7,144 bases of DNA from an uncultured Collinsella sp. (GTDB taxonomy: Bacteria; Actinomycetota; Coriobacteriia; Coriobacteriales; Coriobacteriaceae), in NCBI GenBank assembly GCA_900551975.1, contig URYA01000081.1, positions 1 to 7,144 of the forward strand, read 5' to 3'. The notes below the pieces were generated by a model that had not been told where the DNA came from, searched no databases, and worked only from the letters and a program-made list of their open reading frames with translations. Within the stretch, counting starts at the first letter, position 1. The number at the start of each line of letters is the position of its first letter. Below are positions 1 through 5,006 of this stretch, in pieces. The position numbers and the translations under genes were made by a program.

Positions 1-438
1 GACGAGCCGCTGATCAACGTAAAGGCGTTTGATTTGATTCTGCCGGATACCCTGCCGGAGGACCCGTATTATGTTGCCGTGCTGACCAACCGGATGGAGC
101 ACCCCGCGGATGTGATCGATTTTTCCAACCAGAAGGTCGTGACCAACGCCGCACGGGAAATTTTGATGATCTCCCGCAGCCCCATTCCCTACCCCAAAGG
201 CACGCTGGATTTTGAATACGAGAAGGTGACCGGCATCCAGCTGTACTCCCGCCGGGCGCTGGCGTTCTACCACGAAACACCGAAGTCCATTCTGGAAAAA
301 GCCGAAGAGAACGATATGATGCGCTTTGTGGAAAACGGCCACAAGGTACATGCCATCGTCAGCCCATACAAGACTGTGAGCGTTGACACCCCCAAGGACC
401 TTGCCCTTGTGAGCGAAATCCTGAAAGGAAAAGAATAA
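1..438 (+). CDS. KdsB-like CMP-sugar synthetase (cytidylyltransferase), C-terminal part
   Basis: This is the last 145 codons of a cytidylyltransferase of the 3-deoxy-manno-octulosonate (KdsB) / acylneuraminate family, which transfers CMP from CTP to an ulosonic acid in the cytoplasm. The gene starts before the window: the frame is open from base 1, where the fragment opens with DEPLI, matching the family's GDEP nucleotide-binding motif. Other family marks are SRSPIPY (fragment residues 58-64), VTGIQLYSRRAL (76-87, the KdsB GIY.YRR region), ILEKAEENDMMRFVENGHKV (97-116) and VDTPKDL (128-134). About 100 N-terminal residues are missing, judging from the usual ~245-residue length. Its stop codon directly abuts the aldolase start, so the two genes are probably co-transcribed. 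The true sugar is unknown: if the host is Gram-positive, Kdo for lipopolysaccharide is unlikely and a surface polysaccharide sugar is more plausible. Family confidence is high, substrate confidence low. Confidence 0.85.
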   Translation, partial: DEPLINVKAFDLILPDTLPEDPYYVAVLTNRMEHPADVIDFSNQKVVTNAAREILMISRSPIPYPKGTLDFEYEKVTGIQLYSRRALAFYHETPKSILEKAEENDMMRFVENGHKVHAIVSPYKTVSVDTPKDLALVSEILKGKE

Positions 439-1683
439 ATGCCCGATATTAAACTGTTGGACTGCACCCTGCGTGACGGCGGCTATGTGAACAGCTGGAA
501 CTGGGGCTTTGCTGCAGCCAAAGATATTATCGCCTCGCTGACCCGTGCCGGGACTGACATTGTGGAAGTGGGCTTTCTGCGCAATGTGGATGGCTACAAC
601 CCCGATGTGACCGTCTGCAACACCATTGAAGAGCTGAACAGACTGCTGCCTGCCCACACCGGCAGCACCATGTACAGCGGCATGGCCATGCGCTCCAATT
701 ATGATATTGCCAAGCTGTCCCCTTATGAGGGGCACGGCATTGAGATGCTGCGCATTACCGCCCACGATTACGATATCCGCGAAGGTATGGATTTTGCCCG
801 CGAAGTCAAGGCCCGCGGGTACAAGCTGTCCATCAACCCCATCAACATTATGGGCTATGCCGACAAAGACTTGCTGTGGATTTTAGACCAGGTAAACGAG
901 ATTCACCCGTACCAGTTCTCCATTGTGGATACCTTCGGCAGCATGCGGCGGCGTGACTTAGAGCGCATCGTCAGCCTGGTGGACCACAACCTGGCCCCGG
1001 ATATCCGCGTGGGGCTGCACCTGCATGAGAACATGGCGCTCTCTTTCTGCCTGGCGCAGGAATTTCTGGACAAGCACCTGGGCCGCGATACCACTGTGGA
1101 CGGCAGCCTGATGGGCATGGGGCGCATTCCCGGCAACCTGCCCATTGAGCTGATTGCCGACTATATGAACGAGACCCTTGGCTGCCATTATGACATTGAC
1201 GAGATGATGGACGCCATCCAAGACCATATCGCCCCGCTGAAAGGCGAGACAGCCTGGGGTTACACCCCGGCTTACTTCCTGAGCGCACGGTACAACCTGC
1301 ACCGCGATTACGCCGAGCATTATCTGGACAAAGGCGATTTGACCAACCGGGACATCAACCATATTCTGGCCGGTTTTGACCGCAGCAAGGCCACCGCATA
1401 CGATAAAGACTATGCCGACCGCCTGTACCGCGAATACCAGAACCGCGCCATTGACGACACCGCCGCGTTGGATACCCTGCGCACCGCGTTTGGCGGCAAG
1501 ACCGTGGTTTTTGTACACCCATGCGGTGGCAACGCCCACAACGGGAAGCAGCGCGTAAATCCACGCATGGTGCTCGCGATAGTCGGTCGCGATATTCAGC
1601 GAGGCCAAAAACGCCCAGGCGGCAACGCCCATGGCGAGCGAGACAATGACGACGAGCGCGAGCAACTTGGCGCTCGCGAGTAG
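439..1683 (+). CDS. DRE-TIM aldolase/lyase, truncated; real homology ends near 1515
   Basis: This is a metal-dependent aldolase of the HMG-CoA lyase / 4-hydroxy-2-oxovalerate aldolase (DRE-TIM) superfamily. The N-terminus has LLDCTLRDGG (residues 6-15) with the Arg-Asp pair at 12-13. EVGFLR lies at 43-48, DTFGSM at 164-169, the metal-binding HLH at 194-196 and GMGRIPGN at 226-233. The start ATG directly follows the upstream stop and has an AAAGGA ribosome site at 424-429. Relatives with this architecture usually continue beyond the barrel into a C-terminal region resembling GGKxVxxxAPG. Here that begins at FGGKTVV (351-357) and then fails. Residues from about 359 to 414 are hydrophilic, unlike any family, and are the antisense reading of a chloride-channel gene. 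The ORF end at 1683 is therefore probably an artefact of the junction. Pairing with a CMP-sugar synthetase suggests a role in making or modifying an ulosonic-acid-like sugar, which is inference. Confidence 0.8.
   Translation: MPDIKLLDCTLRDGGYVNSWNWGFAAAKDIIASLTRAGTDIVEVGFLRNVDGYNPDVTVCNTIEELNRLLPAHTGSTMYSGMAMRSNYDIAKLSPYEGHGIEMLRITAHDYDIREGMDFAREVKARGYKLSINPINIMGYADKDLLWILDQVNEIHPYQFSIVDTFGSMRRRDLERIVSLVDHNLAPDIRVGLHLHENMALSFCLAQEFLDKHLGRDTTVDGSLMGMGRIPGNLPIELIADYMNETLGCHYDIDEMMDAIQDHIAPLKGETAWGYTPAYFLSARYNLHRDYAEHYLDKGDLTNRDINHILAGFDRSKATAYDKDYADRLYREYQNRAIDDTAALDTLRTAFGGKTVVFVHPCGGNAHNGKQRVNPRMVLAIVGRDIQRGQKRPGGNAHGERDNDDEREQLGARE
1483..1515. other. Probable chimeric junction between two genomes
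   Basis: The plus-strand aldolase resembles its family up to about FGGKTVV (bases 1489-1509). The minus-strand chloride-channel reading fits its family down to AAKRG (ending at 1483), where relatives continue with NN. Both readings are plausible over about 25-30 bases, and neither gene continues beyond. Codon use changes across the point: the aldolase has about one TCG among 14 serines, whereas moeA and later genes use TCG often. I see no transposase, integrase, inverted repeats or target duplication at the join. The simplest inference is an assembly or cloning chimera through a short shared sequence; recombination within a single genome is the alternative. Confidence 0.7.
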
Positions 1684-1851
1684 GTTGCGGGCGTTACGGC
1701 GCGTGTCGGCAGCCAAGAGATGCTCGGAGCGGGTGAGCTGATGCCTGCCTGCCGTGATGACGTCGTTCAGGGAGAAAAAACCGCCTTCGTCGAGCGGCTG
1801 GGAATGATCCTGCGCTTCGTTTGCGCTTTCGGGTTTGTCGTTATGAGCCAT
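1483..1851 (-). CDS. ClC-type voltage-gated chloride channel, N-terminal fragment
   Basis: About 123 codons read leftwards from ATG 1851-1849. AGAGGA lies seven bases upstream of this ATG, so it is preferred to a TTG nine codons earlier. Residues 1-58 are a hydrophilic cytoplasmic tail. A membrane segment follows at about 60-86 (LLALVVIVSLAMGVAAWAFL), then a second at 97-114 (WIYALLPVVGVATAWVY), and then NHGLAAKRG. This pattern (transmembrane helix, short loop with a charged HHAW, then LLP-x-G and an xxG..A.RG motif) matches the first helices of the ClC chloride channel/antiporter family, normally over 400 residues. The remainder is absent: the frame stays open to 958, but that part is only the complement of the aldolase gene. 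The gene is divergent from moeA. I am fairly sure of the family but cannot say whether it is a channel or an antiporter. Confidence 0.65.
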
Positions 1852-1880
1852 ACGTTCCTCTTTTAGGTTGCAACGCAAGC

Positions 1881-1886
1881 ATTATA
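1881..1886 (-). promoter_or_regulatory. -10 box for the chloride-channel gene
   Basis: The minus strand reads TATAAT here, a perfect sigma-70-type -10 hexamer in an otherwise GC-rich area. It lies about 30 bases upstream of the ATG at 1851, giving a short leader that contains the AGAGGA ribosome site. No good -35 box is visible at the expected spacing. Confidence 0.45.
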
Positions 1887-1935
1887 AAACGCGGTAAACG
1901 CGACGAGCCGGTGGGCTGGTTTCCATTCTGTTTCG

Positions 1936-1974
1936 CGGCCTGCAACCGACAGGTGTATTTGCGGGTGCAGGCCG
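1936..1974. repeat. Inverted repeat between chloride-channel gene and moeA
   Basis: CGGCCTGCA (1936-1944) and its exact reverse complement TGCAGGCCG (1966-1974) are separated by 21 bases. It lies in the roughly 210-base divergent intergenic region, upstream of the likely moeA -10 box, so it could be a regulator site or a transcribed hairpin. No T-run follows, so it is not a typical terminator. A 9-base match could also be chance in GC-rich DNA. Confidence 0.35.
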
Positions 1975-1998
1975 AGTCGCGGTCGTGCGTCGGGGGAT

Positions 1999-2004
1999 TA
2001 TACT
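1999..2004 (+). promoter_or_regulatory. Candidate -10 box for moeA-mogA
   Basis: TATACT is a near-consensus -10 hexamer 58 bases before the moeA start, next to the AT-rich stretch that follows a GC-rich block. No convincing -35 element is seen 16-18 bases upstream, so the promoter may be weak or activator-dependent. The leader of about 50 bases is too short for a molybdenum cofactor riboswitch. Confidence 0.35.
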
Positions 2005-2050
2005 GAGACAAGCATAAAGAATCGGCGTTCCTGTTGTTCGCCGTGGCATT

Positions 2051-2056
2051 AAGAGG
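2051..2056 (+). promoter_or_regulatory. Ribosome binding site of moeA
   Basis: AAGAGG ends five bases before the ATG at 2062. It overlaps the alternative GTG start at 2056, which argues against that start. Confidence 0.7.
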
Positions 2057-2061
2057 TGCAT

Positions 2062-3324
2062 ATGTCAGAGAAACTCATTCCGCTGGAGGACGCGCAGTCG
2101 ATTGTCCTGTCGCACGTTGTTCCGACCGATCTCGTTGAGATTCCCGTGTGGCAGGCCGCCGGTCTTCCCTTGGCCGGGGACGCGGTGGCCGATATCGACA
2201 TCTCGCCGTTTGCCAACAGTGCTATGGACGGATATGCCGTGCGCTCGGCGGACTTGGCGCAGGCGTCTGGCGAGGCGCCGGTGACGCTCGACGTTATCGG
2301 GCACGAGGCTGCGGGACATGTGTTTGAGGGCGTAATCGGCGCGGGCGAGACGGTCCGCATCATGACGGGCGCGCCGGTACCCGAAGGTGCCGATGCCGTG
2401 GTGAAATACGAGATCGTCGATGTGCTCGACGGTGACGGCAATGAGGGCTCGCGTGTGAGGTTCTCGGCGCCTGCCAAGGTAGGGGAGAACGTTCGCTCTG
2501 CCGCCGAGGAGGCCCATGCCGGCGATGTTGTGATGCACGCCGGCGAGGTCGTGGCTCCGGCGGGTGCGGGTCTGCTGGCAAGCGCCGGATACGCGAGCGT
2601 GAAGGTGCACGCTGCCCCGCGTGTAGGCATCATCTCACTGGGCACGGAACTGGTCGCACCGAGCAACGTGCCGGCGCGCGGGCAGATTCGCGACTCCAAT
2701 TCGTCGGCGCTGATGGCCGAAGCGCTCGATGCCGGTGCCGAGCCCGTGTTCTACGGCATCGCGCCCGACGATGAGCAGGTGATTGCCGAGCTGGTGCATC
2801 GCGCCGTGCGGGAGTGCGATTTTGTCATTACGAGCGGTGGCGCCTCGGCGGGCGATTACGACTACGTGACGGCGCTGGTCCAGCGCGAGGGCGAGGTGCT
2901 GTTTGACCGCATCTCGATGCGTCCGGGCAAGGCCATCACGTTTGGCTTGCTCGGGGGTAAGCCCTACCTGGGGCTTTCAGGCAATCCGGCCGCGGCGTAT
3001 GTGGGCTTTGAGATGCTTGCCCGTCCGGCGATCCGCAAGATGCGCGGCTTTGCCGAGGGCGTGCGTCCCGTGCAGCAGGCGACGCTCACGCACGGCGTGA
3101 AGAAGCGCCAGGACCGACGGTTCTTCGATCGCGCCACGGTTTTGCGCGACCCCGAGACCGGTGAGCTGTTGGTGACCGAGGCCAAGACGCAGAATTCGGC
3201 GCTGCTCGGCACGATGCAGCGGGCCAATTGCCTGCTGCGTATTGACGAAGGACCGTGCGAGCTCAAGGCGGGCGACGTCGTGGATGTCGTGCGTGTCGAC
3301 CTGCCCGAGGGAACGGTGCTGTAG
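2062..3324 (+). CDS. moeA: Molybdopterin molybdenumtransferase MoeA
   Basis: This 420-residue protein is the usual length for MoeA, which inserts molybdate into adenylated molybdopterin in the cytoplasm and releases AMP in the last step of cofactor synthesis. Hallmarks in order are NSAMDGYAV (52-60), IMTGAPVPEGADAVV (100-114), GTEL (194-197), GQIRDSN (207-213), TSGGASAGDYDYV (257-269), MRPGKAITFG (286-295) and GLSGNPAAAYVGFEML (304-319), then a C-terminal beta domain ending in LKAGDVVDVV. The Asp, Thr, Glu and Asp residues conserved in the family are present; GGASAG replaces the commoner GGVSVG. The ATG at 2062 is chosen over an in-frame GTG at 2056 because AAGAGG (2051-2056) sits five bases before it. 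It is the first gene of a unit with mogA, whose ribosome site overlaps the moeA stop codon. Confidence in function is very high. Confidence 0.96.
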   Translation: MSEKLIPLEDAQSIVLSHVVPTDLVEIPVWQAAGLPLAGDAVADIDISPFANSAMDGYAVRSADLAQASGEAPVTLDVIGHEAAGHVFEGVIGAGETVRIMTGAPVPEGADAVVKYEIVDVLDGDGNEGSRVRFSAPAKVGENVRSAAEEAHAGDVVMHAGEVVAPAGAGLLASAGYASVKVHAAPRVGIISLGTELVAPSNVPARGQIRDSNSSALMAEALDAGAEPVFYGIAPDDEQVIAELVHRAVRECDFVITSGGASAGDYDYVTALVQREGEVLFDRISMRPGKAITFGLLGGKPYLGLSGNPAAAYVGFEMLARPAIRKMRGFAEGVRPVQQATLTHGVKKRQDRRFFDRATVLRDPETGELLVTEAKTQNSALLGTMQRANCLLRIDEGPCELKAGDVVDVVRVDLPEGTVL

Positions 3325-3334
3325 GAGGAAGACT

Positions 3335-3814
3335 ATGGAGCTGAAGATATCGATCGTGACGTGTTCGGACACGCGCGATCTTGCCCAGGACGAGGCTGGA
3401 GCCGCACTCGAGGAACTTATCGAGGCGCAGGGCTGGACGGTCGCCTCGCATGTGGTCGTGCGCGACGACGTCAGCGAGATTGGTGATGCCATTGTGGAAG
3501 CCGCCGATGAGTGCCACGCCAATGTCGTGCTCACCTGCGGCGGCACGGGGCTTTCGATGCGCCCTGTGACGCCCGAAGCGACGCGTGCCGTCTGCGACCG
3601 CGATGTGCCGGGTATTGCAGAGGCAATCCGTGCGTACTCCATGACCAAGACGCGCCGCGCTATGCTCTCGCGCGCCGTGTGCATGCAGCGTGGGTATACG
3701 CTTGTCGTAAACTTTCCCGGTTCTACGAAGGCCGCCCGCGAAAGCTGGGAGGCCATAGCGGACCAGTTGGAGCATGCGGCTCAGATGACAGCGGGCGGCG
3801 GACATACCAACTAA
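3335..3814 (+). CDS. mogA: Molybdopterin adenylyltransferase, MogA/MoaB family
   Basis: This 159-residue single-domain protein belongs to the MogA/MoaB family, which activates molybdopterin with ATP to give the adenylated form used by MoeA. Family marks are SIVTCSDTR (6-14), the loop VVRDD (41-45), the nucleotide/pterin motif VLTCGGTGLS (65-74), VTPEAT (78-83), VPGIAEAIRA (91-100), LSRAVC (111-116) and NFPGSTKAARE (126-136). The start is clear: AGGAGG (3323-3328) lies six bases before the ATG and overlaps the moeA stop, so the two genes are translated from one message. One residue is odd. In E. coli MogA the sequence is RRDVTP with a functionally important Asp82; here it is MRPVTP, so Pro77 replaces that Asp. 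The counterpart of Asp49 is kept in VVRDD. Lengths fit MoaB-type proteins as well as MogA, so the symbol could be moaB. Confidence 0.9.
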   Translation: MELKISIVTCSDTRDLAQDEAGAALEELIEAQGWTVASHVVVRDDVSEIGDAIVEAADECHANVVLTCGGTGLSMRPVTPEATRAVCDRDVPGIAEAIRAYSMTKTRRAMLSRAVCMQRGYTLVVNFPGSTKAARESWEAIADQLEHAAQMTAGGGHTN

Positions 3815-3828
3815 GCGGTTTACCTGCG

Positions 3829-3864
3829 GCGGGGCGACCTCATCGGTCGCTCCGCTATTGTTTT
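3829..3864 (+). terminator. Intrinsic terminator after mogA
   Basis: An 11-base-pair stem (3829-3839 with 3845-3855, containing one G-U pair) closes the five-base loop TCATC and is followed by the T-rich tail TATTGTTTT. It starts 14 bases after the mogA stop, so it should end the moeA-mogA message and separate it from modABC. Confidence 0.85.
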
Positions 3865-3904
3865 CCGCCGAATCGACGCCGAGGTGCATGGTAACTTGAA
3901 ACTA

Positions 3905-3973
3905 TATTCTCTGGCGAGAATAAATTCTCACTATCATTATTCGCGCGAAAGTATAATCTAGTAACAGAATAAA
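3905..3973. promoter_or_regulatory. Palindromic half-site array upstream of modA (putative operator)
   Basis: This AT-rich island in GC-rich DNA holds overlapping palindromes. TATTCTC (3905-3911) pairs with GAGAATA (3916-3922), and GAGAAT (3916-3921) also pairs with ATTCTC (3924-3929). TTCGCGCGAA (3940-3949) is a perfect palindrome just before the -10 box. AGAATAAA occurs as a direct repeat at 3917-3924 and 3966-3973. The arrangement brackets the promoter and suggests binding by one or more dimeric regulators, plausibly a molybdate- or metal-responsive one. I do not see a clear E. coli-type ModE site, so the regulator is unknown. Confidence 0.5.
3952..3957 (+). promoter_or_regulatory. -10 box of the modABC promoter
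   Basis: A perfect TATAAT lies 60 bases before the modA ATG. The likely start of transcription is near 3964. No TTGACA-like -35 is found at the right spacing; the place is taken by sequence adjoining the palindromes, which suggests control by a bound protein. Confidence 0.6.
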
Positions 3974-4017
3974 GCCCGCGGCGGGGTGCCCGGGTGTACC
4001 GTTCGAAAGGGTTGAAC

Positions 4018-4890
4018 ATGTTCGATATGGTTTCTCGCCGCGGATTCGTCTCGCTTTCTGCTGTCGCCGCTGCCGGCCTTGGCCTTGCTGGCTGCTCGGG
4101 CAACAAGACGTCCGAGCCGGCCCGATCCGATGTCGGTTCTGCTAAGGCATCTTCCAAGAAGGCTGTCGAGCTGCAGGTTTTTGCCGCCAACTCACTCGAG
4201 AAGGCTCTGCCCGAGGTCCAGGAGCTTTACACCGAGCAGACCGGCACCACGTTTGCCGACACGCAGTTTAAGGCGTCTGGCGACCTCGTCGAGCAGATGC
4301 GCGCCGGTGCCGCCGTCGACGTGCTCATCACCGCTTCCAAGGGCACCATGGATGACGCTGAGATCGCCGAACTCGTCGACGCCGACACGCGTGAGGACAT
4401 GTTCGTCAACGACCTCGTGATCATTCGCGCCGAGGGCTCCGATACCAAGGTCGAGGCCATCGCGGACGTCGCCAACCTGGACGGCAAGATCGCCATTGGC
4501 GACGCCAAGACCGTCCCCGCCGGCAAGTACGCCAACCAGGCGCTGGCTTCCGTGGGCCTCTACACCGGCACCGAGGGCGACGACGGCGAGTATGCTCCCG
4601 AGATCGCCGACAAGGTGGCCCTGGCCGACAAGGTCGGCACCGCTGCTTCTTACGTCTCTACAGGCGACTGCGTGGCAGGTTTTGTCTACAGCTCCGATAT
4701 CTTCCGCTACGACGGCATCGAGGAGGCCTTCGTGTGCCCCGAGGACTCGCACAAGCCCATCGTGTATCCCGGCGCTGTCGCCGATAGCTCCGAGCATGCC
4801 GACGAGGCCAAGGCGTTTATCGACTTTTGCCTGACCAACAAGAAAGCCCAGAAGATTTGGGCCAAGTACGGCTTTGAGCTTTCCGAGTAG
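4018..4890 (+). CDS. modA: Molybdate ABC transporter substrate-binding lipoprotein ModA
   Basis: This 290-residue lipoprotein binds molybdate (or tungstate) outside the membrane and delivers it to ModB/ModC. The ATG at 4018 has AAAGGG (4006-4011) six bases upstream. The signal peptide has a twin-arginine SRRGF (6-10), a hydrophobic run, and a lipobox LAGC with lipidated Cys26. A Ser/Lys/Ala-rich linker (27-48) precedes the binding fold. ModA marks are AANSLEKALPEV (56-67), DVLITAS (101-107), IAIGDAKTVPAGKYANQAL (158-176), AGFVYSSD (220-227), PEDSHKPIVYPGAV (241-254) and QKIWAKYGFEL (278-288). The oxyanion-contacting positions of E. coli ModA are recognisable: Ser59, Thr105 in place of a Ser, the VPAG turn and Tyr224. 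The gene has its own promoter region and is followed by a hairpin before modB. Molybdate and tungstate specificity cannot be told apart from sequence alone. Confidence 0.94.
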   Translation: MFDMVSRRGFVSLSAVAAAGLGLAGCSGNKTSEPARSDVGSAKASSKKAVELQVFAANSLEKALPEVQELYTEQTGTTFADTQFKASGDLVEQMRAGAAVDVLITASKGTMDDAEIAELVDADTREDMFVNDLVIIRAEGSDTKVEAIADVANLDGKIAIGDAKTVPAGKYANQALASVGLYTGTEGDDGEYAPEIADKVALADKVGTAASYVSTGDCVAGFVYSSDIFRYDGIEEAFVCPEDSHKPIVYPGAVADSSEHADEAKAFIDFCLTNKKAQKIWAKYGFELSE

Positions 4891-4921
4891 TGCGAAAGGG
4901 CACTGTATAACGATATTCTTG

Positions 4922-4955
4922 AGGGCGGGCGTTCTTGCGATCGCCTGTCCTTTTT
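4922..4955 (+). terminator. Terminator-like hairpin between modA and modB
   Basis: AGGGCGGGCG (4922-4931) pairs over all ten bases, with two G-U pairs, to CGCCTGTCCT (4942-4951). The loop has ten bases and the run of five T ends at 4955. Because modB and modC lie directly downstream without an obvious strong promoter, I infer partial termination that yields more ModA than ModB/ModC. Confidence 0.7.
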
Positions 4956-4994
4956 GATTGAACCGGCGTGCCTGCGCGCCGTTGCCCTGTGTTT

Positions 4995-5000
4995 GAGGAG
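4995..5000 (+). promoter_or_regulatory. Ribosome binding site that sets the modB GTG start
   Basis: GAGGAG lies six bases before the GTG at 5007. Starting there gives a protein that opens directly with a signal peptide (MSRKTIRLLAALAAVLF). The upstream in-frame GTG at 4968 would add 13 residues with no good ribosome site. Confidence 0.7.
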
Positions 5001-5006
5001 TCGCCC

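Noticed and set aside
958..1482. Minus-strand continuation of the chloride-channel reading frame
   Set aside because: Beyond AAKRG the translation is hydrophobic but does not follow the ClC family; it is the complement of the aldolase coding sequence.
1516..1683. C-terminal 55 residues of the aldolase ORF
   Set aside because: It is the antisense of chloride-channel codons, charged and low in complexity, and does not resemble any aldolase tail.
2005..2061. Possible molybdenum cofactor riboswitch before moeA
   Set aside because: The likely leader is only about 50 bases, too short for the known structure, and no matching stems are seen.
2977..3756. Minus-strand ORF opposite moeA and mogA
   Set aside because: It overlaps two confident genes with clear family motifs; its sequence shows no domain.
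3865..3900. Small gene or RNA between the mogA terminator and the modA operator
   Set aside because: There is no open frame with a ribosome site, no stable hairpin and no recognisable RNA motif.
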